Shown here piece by piece: positions 46,574 through 57,308 of a stretch of 64,000 nucleotides of DNA. Made by a program: the position numbers and the translations under genes. Each line of letters starts with the position of its first letter. Position 1 is the stretch's first letter. The stretch comes from DATFTE01 sp963802575 (GTDB taxonomy: Bacteria; Acidobacteriota; Terriglobia; Terriglobales; Acidobacteriaceae). The notes under the pieces are model-generated. The model was not told where the DNA came from. It was given only the letters and a program-made list of their open reading frames with translations, and did not search any database. The stretch spans positions 1 through 64,000 of the forward strand of contig CAWDJF010000002.1 of the NCBI GenBank assembly GCA_963802575.1. The letters run 5' to 3'.

Positions 46574-47351
46574 TTATTTACCTTCATCTTGTACTGGGAA
46601 CATGCACTCAATGCGCAACTCCTGTGCCGTGACGGATTGTGGTGTACCGACCGTCGTGATCAATGAGAAGTATGGAAAACGTTCGTTTCCTCTTGTGAAC
46701 GTGATGGGCAAAACTGGACTTTGCGTTTTCGGAATCGTGCCCAGATCCTTCACCCCCGGATACCTTTCCAAAGATTTCAGCAGTTCCGCTGTCTTTGGAT
46801 CCACAACATGGCCGACGGATTCCCGATAAACCCGCTGCAGAAGCCCAGCCGCGACCGCCTCCCAGTCATCAACAAATGGCCGCATCCCGGCAGGATCGAA
46901 CATCAGGTCAAGCAGGTTGCGCGGCCGTTTGCGGGCTTCCAGGTCCACAAATGACCCGAAGAAGCGTGGCGCGGCTTGATTCGTCTTGATGACATTCCAG
47001 TAGCGGTCCAGGACCAGGGCGGGATGCGGTTCCTGCTGCAGCAAAACTCGATCAATGGCTTTCGTCAGCAAGACCATTTCAGGGCTTCCCATCCGCATCG
47101 TCGTACATGGGAGCGTACCCAGAAGCCAGCAAAAGGACATTCCGCTCTCGCAGCGGAATGTCCAACTTCTCGGAGACGACTAACAGCAAGTCCCGGCTCG
47201 GCACGCTCCGGCCGCTCTCCACAAAGCTGAGGTGCCGTTGTGAGACCCCGGTATCAAGAGACAAATCGAGTTGGCTCTTGCCTCGCTGTTGTCGCCAATA
47301 GCGCAGCAAGTCGCCCAGTTCATGTTCTTTCACTTGCTCTTGCGCGTGCAT
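46574..47351 (-). CDS. XRE/MmyB-type regulator, frame interrupted once
   Basis: N-terminal HTH: LGDLLRYWRQQRGKSQLDLS, GVSQRHLSFVESGRSVPSRD, then LLLASGYAPMYDDA. Near 47080 the frame changes and the ligand domain follows in another frame (GSPEMVLLTKAIDRVLLQQE, HPALVLDRYWNVIKTNQAAP), ending FPVQDEGK at 46574. This domain pair is typical of helix-turn-helix regulators with an MmyB-like PAS ligand domain, total about 258 residues. The break lies in a G-rich stretch. Overlaps the start of the upstream gene's end by about 32 bp. Confidence 0.8.
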
Positions 47352-47796
47352 ATTTACCTCTCTCCGCTTTGGATGCTAAAACCTCAACCGGTCCGACCGA
47401 GCCAAACCAGCTTCGCACTTTCGAAGGATCTCTCTCATCCATGTAGAAGAAGTGCGTCATCACCGGCTTCACGACCGGCTTGCTTTTGTCATTGGGGGTC
47501 ATCGTAACGGTCCCGCGGAACACCTTGAGCAGCCCGCCATCCCAGTACTCATCGACATCGTGCAGGGCGGTGAAACCGGTATCGATGAAGGCGCGCAGGT
47601 TCTGACGAATCTGCTCACGTCCATGCCAGTCTCCGATACCGAGATGGCAAGTCGCGTCCTCGGCAAAGCAGTCGAAGCCTTTGCCGAATGTCTTGTCATC
47701 AATTTCCTTCCAGAATGCGAGCAGCCACTCCGGCGGCGCCGTTTTGGTCATGGTTCGGGTTGTCGCTTGTTTTTCCTCATGTATCAGGGTCGTCAT
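47320..47796 (-). CDS. SnoaL-like/NTF2-fold protein
   Basis: 158 residues. Typical nuclear-transport-factor-2 fold: WLLAFWKEIDDKTFGKGFDC, HLGIGDWHGREQIRQNLRAF, VDEYWDGGLLKVFRGTVTM and THFFYMDERDPSKVRSWFGS. Members are small polyketide cyclases or stress proteins; no specific substrate. GAGGAG is well placed before the ATG at 47796. The XRE regulator gene starts within its 3' end, so they are probably co-transcribed. Confidence 0.8.
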   Translation of the reverse strand: MTTLIHEEKQATTRTMTKTAPPEWLLAFWKEIDDKTFGKGFDCFAEDATCHLGIGDWHGREQIRQNLRAFIDTGFTALHDVDEYWDGGLLKVFRGTVTMTPNDKSKPVVKPVMTHFFYMDERDPSKVRSWFGSVGPVEVLASKAERGKYARARASERT

Positions 47797-47903
47797 TTAT
47801 TTCTCCTCATATCGGGCGCCTCGCACCCTTGTCATCAATATGAGCTGGATTGGAAATGGCGGCAATTACGTCTGAGGTAATAAAAGTTGGGAAGGGATTT
47901 GCC

Positions 47904-48065
47904 GTGAACGGCTTTCACGACACGACCAACGCAGTGGCCACCGTGATCTACACGCACTCGATGGAGCCTCATATCGCGGTCGTGTGGTCCGGCTTCTGGA
48001 ACTTTCTCGGAGTGTTGACTTCCAGCGGCCTGGTTGCTTTTGGAATCGTCTCCCTATTGCCTGTC
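47904..48065 (+). pseudogene. PiT-type phosphate transporter fragment
   Basis: About 54 residues, VNGFHDTTNAVATVIYTHSM followed by HIAVVWSGFWNFLGVLTSSG and AFGIVSLLPV, match the first conserved repeat of inorganic phosphate (PiT) transporters, which has NGFHDxAN. The residues on both sides are unrelated, so the gene is a remnant of about one tenth of the transporter. Confidence 0.7.
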
Positions 48066-48130
48066 GCGTCGCACCCTTCCTAGCGAAGCGGTTTCAATCA
48101 CTCCATTGCGCTCAACTCCCCAGAATTCTA

Positions 48131-48159
48131 TTGACACTCCTCCTGTTCAGAGATAGTGT
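48131..48159 (+). promoter_or_regulatory. Candidate sigma-70 promoter of the FG-GAP/Ig gene
   Basis: TTGACA at 48131-48136, 17-bp spacer, TAGTGT at 48154-48159. It is 234 bp before the start codon at 48393; the long leader in between has no other feature I can name. Confidence 0.4.
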
Positions 48160-48392
48160 GACGCCCGCGTTCCTCCCCTCCAGGCTGGGTACCTTCTTGA
48201 CGCGAGTCCTTCGGGACCGATTCAAGTTTCATAGGAACCAGCCGCATTCGGTCCCCCCGTTTCCTTGCAGTACGCCGAGCAGCAGATGCCGCGATCTCTC
48301 TACTTCGCTGCATTGCTCCTGTGGTTAGCGTGCAGGTGTCGTCGGAGACCCCGGTCCCAATTTGTGGATGGAAAACAATCAAGGAGAGCATC

Positions 48393-51300
48393 ATGCGTCC
48401 AGGTCGCATTCTGGTCCGGTGGGTAGTCTTCTTCGCTGTTTTCTGCGCAGGTGCTAGCGGCTTCGGGCAAGGTGTGCAGAACTTCAGTTCGATGCCGTCG
48501 GCTTCCAAGCCTGCTTCGACGCCCGGAGTTGCTACCACCGGCCAAGGCAGGGGTGCAGCGGCGATGTCTGCGCTCAAGGCGCGTGAACGCGCGCTGTCGC
48601 CAGCGAACCGACCTCCCCAGATCCCGAAGGGTCCCATCCAACCCCAGAGCCCTTGGAAAATTCAGCCCAGCAAGAATTCGTATGCATCCCGCTCGGCAAG
48701 AGCCGGAGCGCCTGGCTTATCCGACATTTTTTTGAACCCAACCTCCGAGCCTACATTTCCCGGGTCCGAATCTGGTGTGAGCGCCGACGTCAACCATGAC
48801 GGCATTCCTGACCTGATCTTAACGGTGGGTTGTTACTTTTCCTGCACCTCGGGAACCAACTCTGGCGCCGTCGCAGTACTCTTGGGAAATGGCGACGGAA
48901 CCTACAAAGCCCCGCTTGTTTTTCCCGCTCCGTTTTTCACTGAGAATGCAGCCGTAGGGGACTTCAACAACGACGGCAATGTGGACGTAGCGGTGCTCTC
49001 GTTTTGTTATTTGCAGGTCTCAGGATGCCAGGGGGCGCTCGCCATTCTATTGGGAAACGGCGACGGAACATTTCAGACTCCGAATGTCTACCTCGCGCAA
49101 TTGGACTCCTTCTATATGACTGTCGCCGATTTTAACGGTGATGGCCGCCTGGATGTGGCTGTCGTCAACGCTCTTAGTAATCCTCCGGGTGGCACGCCAC
49201 CAATTTCCATCTTTCTCGGGAACGGGGACGGGACTCTGCAGAGCCCAGGCACTGTTTCCGCATACGCAGGCGGCATTGCTGCGGCCGATGTCAATGGCGA
49301 TGGATTTGCCGACCTCTTGGTTCTTAGCGGAGGCGTCAACGTGATGCTGTCCAATGGGGACGGCACGTTTCAGAGCGCAGTAACTTATTCCAACGGCATT
49401 GGAACTGGCATCAGTAGTGTGGTCGTGAGAGATGTGAATGGCGACGGACGTCAAGATGTGATCGCCTTGGAATGCGGCACACAGTCTTGTCTTAGCGGGG
49501 CCGTATCCGTTTTTATTAGTAATGCTGACGGCACTCTCCAGGCTCCGATAACTTCTTACACGAGCGTGCCTGGTTATTATCTGGCGGTCGGCGATCTGAA
49601 CGGCGATGGTCTCTGGGATGTCGCGATGAGCGATGGGTACCTGGTGAGCACCGCTATCGGCAACGGAAACGGCACTTTCACGGATGAAGGCGCCTACGTA
49701 GCCGGGTACGGTGTCCGATCCGTTGTTTTGGCCGACGCAAATCAGGACCTCAAGGACGACCTGCTGCTTCCCGAATCTTGCGATGGCGTTGCATGTTCGT
49801 CGGGGGGAGTTGAGGTGCTCCTCTCAGACGGATCTGGCCACTTTCCAGCGCCGCCGGGATTCGAAGTGAGCATTTCCCAAGGCAATTCAATCGGAGTTGT
49901 CATCGGCGATTTTAATGGCGACGGCAAAAATGACTTCGCTGCGGGCGCGGGCTGTTACAGCTTTTCCGACTGTACCACCAGCGGCGCCGAGATTTACTTC
50001 GGTAATAACGACGGACATTCCAGGCACCGCAAACCATTCGGTTGGCGAGAGCGACCTACAGGTTCTTCGCTGCGGACGTGAACAAAGATGGGAATATGGA
50101 TTTCGTGGGGACCACCTACTGCGGCGATTCTGCCTGCGATCAGGGTGCGGTCGGAACTTTCCAGCCCCCGCTGGCTTATTCGCTGGGAAAGGATAGCTAC
50201 GGAACTCCGCTCTATCCCCAGTTCGTCACAGCGGCGGACATGAACGCGGATGGAAAACCCGACTTAGTTTTCGCTTTCCTCTCCTCCCAGGTTATCGGTG
50301 TATTGCTAGGAAACGGGGATTCAACCTTCCAGCCCGCCGTCCTATCATCTTCCCCTTACAACACGTCGACTCTTGGCTGTCGCCGACTTCAATGGCGATG
50401 GCAGGCTGGATGTCGCCGCGAACTATATGCAGTCAGGCATGAGTATCTTCCTTGGTAACGGCGACGGAAGCTTACAGCCGAACCAGGACTACGGCGCGCC
50501 GTATAACCAATTCGGCGATCTGCTTGGTATCGGCGATCTCAATGGCGACGGCAAGCCGGATATCCTTGCGCCTGGTTCTCAAGGTGTAGGGCTCTATTTC
50601 AATCTCACAACCCCTTTCCTCTATCGGCCACAGTCTCGTTGACGTCCTCGGCGGATCCCGGAAATGTCGACCAGTCCATTACTTTGACCGCGACCTTGAT
50701 GCCTGCTTTCAATGCGGGTTCTCCGACGGGCAGCGTCACTTTTTACGACAATGGATCGGCCATCGGAAATGGCACGGTCAGCAACGGGCAAGCTGTGTTC
50801 ACCACCTCATCCCTGACACTGGGCACGCACCCATCACGGCCAGCTATTCCGGGAACAGACGGCCTACCTGCCCAGCACATCGGCGGTCCTCACGGAAACC
50901 ATAAGGACCACCGCCACAACCACGACGCTGATGTCGTCGATGCCAACATCCAGTTACGGGCAGTCGGTGACGTTCACAGCCAACGTCACTAGCCTCAGCG
51001 GCACACCCACTGGGTCCGTCTCGTTCACCGACGGTGCCAATCCATTGGCAACGGTCCCGCTGGTCAGCGGAGGCGCGACGCTCAGTGTGTCAACTCTGAC
51101 TCCAGGGGACGCACTCGATCACCGGGACTTACAGCGGCGATGCAAACTTCTCGACCAGCTCTGCGAACATTCCGCAAGTTGTGACCCAGGCGACGAGCAC
51201 GACCAGTGTCTCGTCTAGCCTGAATCCCGCGGTCTGGGGCCAATCGGTCACCTTCACCGCTGGAATTAGCGCTCAGAACGGAGTAACGGCAACCGGCACC

Positions 51301-52594
51301 GTCACCTTCAAGGACGGAGTCACGGTGATCGGCAGCAGTACCGTTTCCGGCAACATGGCAACGATCTCCTCCAACACGCTGGCCGCGGCGACGCACAATA
51401 TCACGGCAACCTACAGCGAAACGTCAACCGCAGCAGTTCGGCAAACGCTGCAGCAGGTTGTGAATCCGGCTGCGACCACAACCACAGTCACATCAAATCT
51501 GGAACCCGCGGCGTGAACCAGTCAGTCACCTACACAGCTTCGGTATCGAGCGCATTTGGCGCACAGGTCACCGGAACGGTCACGCTGGAAGATGAACAAG
51601 ACCCTAGGTACGTTCGCGGTGGGCCAGGCCGTCTTCACGACTTCATACACAACCACGGGACTGCATTCGATCACGGCAGTTTACCGGCCTATACAAATGA
51701 TGTGGCAGCACCTCGGCAGCGTCGAAGGAGTACATCGCAAATCTTCCAGTAGGAACGACCACCAAGATGGTCACATCGGGATCGCCCTCGACAGTCAATC
51801 AACTTAAACGTTTACAGCCACCATCACCTCCACCTACGGCTCGATCCCTAATGGCGAAACGGTAACGTTCTATGACGGAACCACACAGATTGGGACGGGA
51901 ACCACGCTGGTGGACTCGCGATGTTTGCAACTTCAACCTTGTCCGTCAAGACACACTCGATAAAGGCTACGTACGCAGGAGACGCAACCTTCAAGATGAG
52001 CTCTGGGACGGTTACGCAAGTGGTGGACGCTTACGCTACAACGACCGTGCTGACTGCGAATCCAAGTCCCTCGAACTTTGGGCAGAGCGTGACACTCACA
52101 GCCGTGGTCACTGGCGCGGGCGGAGTCACTCCGACGGGAACTGTCAATTTCAAGAACGGAGCGTCCTCACTCGGAAAAGGACACTTAGCTCCGGCGTGGC
52201 AGTATTGAACACGACAAAGCTGCCGGTGGGCTCAGATTCACTGACGGCTATGTACAACGGCGACTCGCAGAATGCAAAGAGTACATCCTCGGCAGTGCTG
52301 CAAACAGTGAATATCGCACAGATCACGCTTGCGCTGACGTCGTCGCCAAATCCCTCAAAGCTGAATCAATCGGTGAAGTTTACGGCAACGCTGACCAGCA
52401 ACGGCAGCTTACCCACCGGAACCATTACGTTCAGCTATAACGGTACTACGTTGGGGACGGGAACGATTAGCGGAGGAAAAGCCAACCACTCGGTAACGAC
52501 TCTGCCCGCAGGCGCAGACCAGGTGACGGCAACCTTCGCTGGAACTGCCAACTACAGCAGTGCAAGCGGAAGCGTTACGCAAAACGTGAACTGA
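48393..52594 (+). CDS. Large secreted FG-GAP/Ig-repeat protein, frame broken at least ten times
   Basis: Starts MRPGRILVRWVVFFAVFCAG (signal peptide; AAGGAG upstream). The first 540 codons are intact: FG-GAP/VCBS repeats with calcium loops such as DFNGDGRLDVAVV and DVNGDGRQDVIAL. From about 50015 the frame shifts repeatedly (50015, 50368, 50615, about 50830, 50870, 51106, 51508, 51590 and more to 52200), each segment giving Ig-like Big_3/5 repeats such as PTGSVTFYDNGSAIGN and TGTVTFKDGVTVIG. The last clean segment ends GSVTQNVN at 52594. Corrected length would be about 1,400 residues; probably a cell-surface adhesin-like protein. Breaks may be assembly errors in repeats or real decay. Confidence 0.7.
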
Positions 52595-52636
52595 AGTTAG
52601 TCCGAGTGAGTCTGTGGAAATGAAAACCGACCTCCT

Positions 52637-52813
52637 ATGGAACGTGGTCTATGTCGAAATTGCCGAGCTAACTTGCGAAGAGAAAAGCCGCGCGACGAAC
52701 TCGAATGGCTCACTGGCCGTAAACCCACGGATGCGTCGTGGTATCGCGGATGGTTGGCGAAACATCCCCATTTCACGCAATATAAAAAGGCGCCCACTTT
52801 TACGATAGGTTGA
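52637..52813 (+). CDS. Possible short zinc-ribbon-like protein or gene remnant
   Basis: 58 residues, MERGLCRNCRANLRREKPRD followed by ELEWLTGRKPTDASWYRGWL and a basic tail. Composition and the CxxC look like a real protein, and the frame stays open 27 bases upstream to include another CG pair. There is no ribosome site, and its end overlaps the hairpin before the IS110 gene, so it may be the 3' remnant of a gene cut by the insertion or by an assembly error. Confidence 0.35.
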   Translation: MERGLCRNCRANLRREKPRDELEWLTGRKPTDASWYRGWLAKHPHFTQYKKAPTFTIG

Positions 52814-52853
52814 GATTGTTCGCATCGCCGACCTAGCGAAAAGGAGCGCCTTT
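52786..52853 (+). promoter_or_regulatory. Long imperfect hairpin occluding the IS110 transposase ribosome site
   Basis: AAAGGCGC at 52786-52793 pairs with GCGCCTTT at 52846-52853, and pairing continues inward (CTTTTACGATAGGT against ACCTAGCGAAAAG) to a loop near 52814-52828. The transposase ribosome site AAAAGGAG (52838-52845) is inside the right arm, one base-pair block from the ATG at 52854. It could block translation from read-through transcripts, or belong to the element's non-coding end where IS110 bridge RNAs are encoded. Confidence 0.55.
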
Positions 52854-53930
52854 ATGAGGCAAGAAAAGTATATCGGCATGGACGTTCATCAGGCCACTAT
52901 TTCCGTTGCCGTGGTGGAGGCTTCGGGCAAGCTGATCATGGAATGCCTGCTGGAGACCAAGGCGTCCACGATCGTCGAGTTCATCCAAGGACTGCAGGGG
53001 ACTATGTCGCTCACCTTCGAGGAAGGAACCTCAGCTGCCTGGTTGCACGATCTGCTGAAACCCCATGTCAGCCAGCTGGTGGTTTGCGATCCCCGAAAAA
53101 ACGCTCTGTTGAAGGATGGCAGCAAGAGTGACCGCATCGATGCGCGCAAGCTGGCGGAGTTGTTGCGCACCAACCAACTTAAGGCGGTCTACCACGGCGA
53201 ACACGGAACACGCACCTTAAAGGAGTTAGGTCGGAGCTATCTGACCATCACCCAGGATGTCACCCGGGTGATGAATCGGATCAAAGCTCTTTACCGCAGC
53301 TGGGCCATTCCCTGTAGCGGTACGACGGTATACGCCCCACGTCAGCGCGCAGAATGGTTGGCCAAGCTCGCTCAACCAGGAGTTCGGGTTCGAGCGGAAC
53401 GGCTCTACCAGCAACTGGATCTGTTGCAAACTGTGCGTCTCGAAGCGCGACGCGAGCTACTGCTGGAAAGCCACAAGCATGCTGCCGTGAAGTTACTTCG
53501 CCAGATTCCGTCGATCGGTCCGATTCGCTCGGCCTTGCTGGTGGCCTTGCTGCAGACACCGCACCGTTTCCGTACCAAGCGGCAGCTATGGGCCTACAGT
53601 GGTTTCGCCGTCGAGACTCACGACAGCGGCGAGTACCGCTATGTGCGCGGCAAACCGCAACGCAACCGCGAGCGCATCACGGTGCGCGGTCTGAATGACA
53701 ACCACAATAAAGATCTGAAGAATCTGTTCAAAGGTGCTGCCATTTCTGCCAGCACACGTCCTGGCCCCCTGCGCGACTTTTATGTGGCTCGGGTGGAGAG
53801 AGGAATGCGGCCGACGATGGCGCGTCTCACCCTGGCACGGAAGATTGCCGCGATCAGTTTAACCATGTGGAAGAAAGGAGTGAGTTTCGATCCCAACAGT
53901 TGCATCGGCAAGCAGCTTGAGCATCTCTGA
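52854..53930 (+). mobile_element. IS110-family transposase gene
   Basis: 358 residues, intact. N-terminal DEDD RuvC-like domain: YIGMDVHQATISVAVVE (first Asp), LTFEEGTSAAWLHDLL (Glu), DGSKSDRIDARKLAELLRTN (Asp pair). C-terminal transposase_20 domain: LLRQIPSIGPIRSALLVAL, LWAYSGFAV, and a Ser/Asp-rich end VSFDPNSCIG. IS110 elements are cut and inserted by RNA-guided recombination, usually without inverted ends. Exact ends are not defined; the left hairpin and the 53931-54000 flank are the places to look. Confidence 0.9.
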
Positions 53931-54775
53931 GGAACAGGCTTTCCATCTCTGCGGTCTTCTCAGGTGGTGCGCGCTCGGGTTCTGGAGATGCTTTGGTTCG
54001 AGGGTGAGTATCAGTCAATGAGATCGGCCCCGTGTGCTTCGGCACCGAGTCACCCATTACACGCTATGCCCCCTCGGATAACCAGAAATAGCGATAGGCC
54101 ACGAGCCTCGGATAGAACCATGGTTGCCATAGTTCTGCTTGCCGCGTCTTGCACACTCGAACTTTGCCACCATAGCAGAGAAAGCTTACGAGAATGGACA
54201 ACAAGCCAAACCTCTTCAGAGTAATGAAACAAGAGTGGGCTGGATCTCGAGAAAGAATCTCGATCCTCCGGTCGAGGCGGAGCTTTTTTCTTGACATCCC
54301 TTTTTATAGAACTCATTGACATGGAACCGGGAGGAGTATTGAAGCAGAACGCCGCCGCGTGTCTTGAATGTGGCGCGTCTACCGCGATCAGTTTTGAGAT
54401 CCTTGCAGGTTTTTCCGTTCTTCCTGACTAATCGAAGATCTGATGGCAAACGCGGGGAAACAAAATCCCGATACCAGGTTTTGCCGTGAGGGCGCTTTTC
54501 CTTTCTTAGCCAGCCGCGTTGATGTCTCTGCACCATTGTCGTTTCTCCTTTCGGTAAACCGAATGCTGCACGGATTGTCGAACGTTCTGAAGTGTGAAAC
54601 ACCTGAGGGATGATCAGTATCCACAGGTGGCACGCCCAGAACTTGTTTGAAAGCCTTATCTTCACGTCGAGATACATGAATCGCCTTACCGCACAGATAC
54701 ATCAAATCAGACGATTGTGAACAGCGCCTGAAGAGCCCTCGGCCGCATCCACAACACGACCGCGTGGAGCAAAAA
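53931..54775. other. 845 bp without a confident gene; integrase-like remnant on minus strand
   Basis: On the minus strand from ATG 54536 a short frame reads MVQRHQRGWLRKEKRPHGKT followed by WYRDFVSPRLPSDL, then degenerates. The beginning resembles the N-terminus of acidobacterial phage-type integrases (pattern MVQRHQxGWLKKE). No catalytic domain follows. The remaining bases show no coding pattern or RNA gene that I can support. With the adjacent IS110 this marks a disturbed region. Confidence 0.4.
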
Positions 54776-55626
54776 ATGAGAGTTGAACTTTCCCCCCCGA
54801 CTCTGAGATAGAGCCGCGTCATTGGGTACGGCATGATCAGGCCTTCGCAATGATGTTGCGGCCCGGCTCAATTGAGTGGGGCTCGAAGCGTTCCGCGCTG
54901 GAAAAGTTCGACTACGGGGCCGGCGACTTGGCACTCTGCGATCGTCATGTGGGTGAGTGGGTTGGACTCATGAACGTATCGCATCTGCAGCTCGGTATTT
55001 CCGACGCGGCACTGATGGCCTGCTCTGACGGAGCCAACGGCGAGGTCGAACTGCGCGCTCCCGCAAGTTTGCAGACCCCCGCCTGAGTGCGATGGTTGCG
55101 GCCGTTCATGCGGAGATGAGTGCAGGGTTTCCGAGCGGACGGCTGTTTCTGGATTCTGTCGAACAGGCGATGGCGGTAACGCTGGTCAATGGTCATGCAG
55201 TAAGGCACCGTCCTGTGCAGATATACCGAGGCGGACTCGGCTCCAGCGCGCTTGCGAAGGATTAGAGAGTTGGTCCACGCGAAGTTGGAAGTCGATCTGA
55301 GTCTCGACGAGATGGCGCAGTCGGTAGGATTGAGCACAGCTCATTTCGCACGAATGTTTCGCAAGTCAACGGGCGAGACTCCGCATCAATTTGTTCTGCG
55401 CCAAAGGCTCGAGCGTGCTAAGGCGATGTTGCGTGCTCCCGATGCGCGCGTGTTGGACGTGGCCGTGGCCTGTGGCTTCAAGACGCAGCAGCACTTTGCG
55501 CAGGTCTTTCGTGACGTCTGGGGAGTTAGCCCGACAGAGTATCGCCAATATCCTGTCGGCTCCGAAGCAGCTAGCACGTCTGAAGGGTACTCCGAAGATG
55601 TGCCCCTCCTGGTGATTGCGGATTAG
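54776..55626 (+). CDS. AraC family regulator, frame interrupted three times
   Basis: Starts ATG 54776 after GGAGC (MRVELSPP), breaks in a run of seven C (54792-54798), continues DSEIEPRHWVRHDQAFAMML and KFDYGAGDLALCDRHVGEWV, breaks after LQTP near 55080, then RLSAMVAAVHAEMSAGFPSG, RLFLDSVEQAMAVTLVNGHA, and near 55250 into ARIRELVHAKL. The two-HTH DNA-binding domain is intact: LDEMAQSVGLSTAHFARMFR and VLDVAVACGFKTQQHFAQVF. Corrected about 280 residues. Two direct-repeat sites lie 46 bp past its stop and again 1.6 kb downstream. Confidence 0.8.
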
Positions 55627-55666
55627 CACCATAACTTCTTTCTCACGGGTTGCTCTTCGCTTCCTT

Positions 55667-55720
55667 AATTTAGCAAGATTCCGACCATCGCAGCAGAAAT
55701 CCGCACATGTCCGTTTCCGA
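55667..55720 (+). promoter_or_regulatory. AraC-type operator candidate upstream of the GloVer gene
   Basis: Contains two half-sites in direct orientation, AGCAAGATTCCGACC at 55672 and AGCAGAAATCCGCAC at 55692, 20 bp apart (two helix turns), the spacing expected for an AraC dimer. A matching CAGTTGTGAGCAGAG box follows at 55736-55750. The same arrangement with the same spacings recurs at 57255. Confidence 0.6.
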
Positions 55721-55796
55721 TCTCCAGTGTACTCACAGTTGTGAGCAGAGGCCGGTCAATCAGGCCGGAACTAATTCAACGCTGGAAGGTAACTCA

Positions 55797-57215
55797 ATGG
55801 AATCAACTCTACGCGGTAACGGATGGAAGAAGTGTGTCGCTCTTACGTTGTTATGGATGGCGACGGCGCTCGTCGCCTCCGCTCAAACGATAACCACGCT
55901 CCACAGCTTCACCTTCGACGATGGGGCAAATCCCAACCTTGTCACTCCGACGCAGGGCGACGATGGCAACATTTACGCGACCACTTCCATCGGCGGTTCA
56001 ACAACCACTGGTTGCTTTTGCGGCACAGCCTTCAAAATCACTTCACAGGGGGTTCTGACTTCGATCAGCTTTGACGGCACCGATGGCGCCATCCCGGATG
56101 CGGGCTTTTTGCTGGGTCGCAACGGGCTGTTGTATGGCACGACGTCTACCGGGGGCGCTTCGGGAAACGGAGAGGTGTTCAGCTTAAACCCTAAAACGAT
56201 GGCAATTACCGTGCTCCACTCCTTCACCGGTTCTGACGGTGCCAGCCCAGAGGCACCTCTTACGCTGGGGCCCGGCGGCAAGTATTACGGGACTACCACC
56301 TTTGGTGGCGCCAACAACTTCGGGACGGTGTTCAGCATAACGCCTTCTGGCACCTTCAAATCTCTCCACAGCTTCAGCGGTGCCGGCGTTGGGCAAAACC
56401 CTAGCGCGGGACTCACCCTGGGATCCGATGGCGTTCTCTACGGCGTGACTTATGGCGGAGGCACCAATGGTTCCGGAACAATCTTCAAGGTCACTGCCCA
56501 CGGCACCTTCACGAAACTTTCCGACGTTGCACCTTCGTTGGGAAGCCTTCTTCTGGCCGCCGATGGCAATATGTACGGTACAACCGTCGCCGGAGGCGGG
56601 ATCGCCCAAGGGAGCGTTTTCAAGCTCACCCCGGCGGGCGTCGTGACCATCTTGCACAGCTTTGACGGTACCGACGGGGCTAACCCCGAAGCCGGTTTGC
56701 TGCAAGCGAGTGACGGCAAGATATACGGCACGACAGTCTTTGGGGGCGGTCACGGGGAGGGGTCGATCTTCTCCATCACCACCGACGGCACTTTGACTAC
56801 ACTCTACAGTTTCCCTAGTTTCGACCACGTTGATGGAGCGAACCCGTTCGGTCTGATGCAACACACGGATGGGAAGTTCTATGGCACGACGAGCGAAGGA
56901 GGAACCTCCATCAATTGCGACTCCTTCGATTCCATCGGCTGCGGTACGGTGTTCAGCTTAGATCTCGGCTTTGGACCGTTCGTGACATTCGTGGTCCCTA
57001 GCGGCAAGATCGACTCCGTTATCGAGATTCTCGGCACGGGCTTAACAGGCACGACTGCCGTGAGCTTCAACGGCGTGCCTGCATCCTCCTTCAACGTAGT
57101 TCGGGGTACTTTGATAAAAGCCACGCTTCCAACGGGTGCGACCACCGGCCCGGTCACCGTCACCACTTCCACCGGAACTTTGACCAGCAATGTGAATTTC
57201 ACGGTGTTGCCGTAA
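55797..57215 (+). CDS. Exported GloVer-repeat protein with IPT domain
   Basis: About 472 residues from ATG 55797 (AAGG upstream; the longer frame to 55707 covers the operator). Signal peptide ALTLLWMATALVASAQ. Then nine or so tandem GloVer-type repeats of about 40 residues: LHSFTGSDGASPEAPLTLGP followed by YYGTTTFGG, and similar units (TIFKVTAHGTFTKLS). A C-terminal IPT/TIG-like fold (VIEILGTGLTGTTAVSFNGV). Typical acidobacterial secreted protein of unknown function, predicted beta-propeller. Confidence 0.85.
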   Translation: MESTLRGNGWKKCVALTLLWMATALVASAQTITTLHSFTFDDGANPNLVTPTQGDDGNIYATTSIGGSTTTGCFCGTAFKITSQGVLTSISFDGTDGAIPDAGFLLGRNGLLYGTTSTGGASGNGEVFSLNPKTMAITVLHSFTGSDGASPEAPLTLGPGGKYYGTTTFGGANNFGTVFSITPSGTFKSLHSFSGAGVGQNPSAGLTLGSDGVLYGVTYGGGTNGSGTIFKVTAHGTFTKLSDVAPSLGSLLLAADGNMYGTTVAGGGIAQGSVFKLTPAGVVTILHSFDGTDGANPEAGLLQASDGKIYGTTVFGGGHGEGSIFSITTDGTLTTLYSFPSFDHVDGANPFGLMQHTDGKFYGTTSEGGTSINCDSFDSIGCGTVFSLDLGFGPFVTFVVPSGKIDSVIEILGTGLTGTTAVSFNGVPASSFNVVRGTLIKATLPTGATTGPVTVTTSTGTLTSNVNFTVLP

Positions 57216-57254
57216 AGAAGCTGGGGGCCTGAGAGGGCTGATTCGGGGAGAATG

Positions 57255-57308
57255 AATTTAGCAGGATTCCGACCATCCCAGCAGAAATCCGCACAAGTCC
57301 ATTTCCGA
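57255..57308 (+). promoter_or_regulatory. AraC-type operator candidate upstream of the detoxification gene run
   Basis: Half-sites AGCAGGATTCCGACC at 57260 and AGCAGAAATCCGCAC at 57280, again 20 bp apart; the CAGTTGTGAGCAGAG box is at 57324-57338. Start-to-box distance (69 bp) equals that of the copy at 55667. It lies 166 bp before the ABM monooxygenase start, so it is well placed to control that gene run. Confidence 0.6.

Noticed and set aside
56184..56864. Minus-strand frame of 226 codons
   Set aside because: Antisense to GloVer repeats; its regularity just mirrors the repeats.
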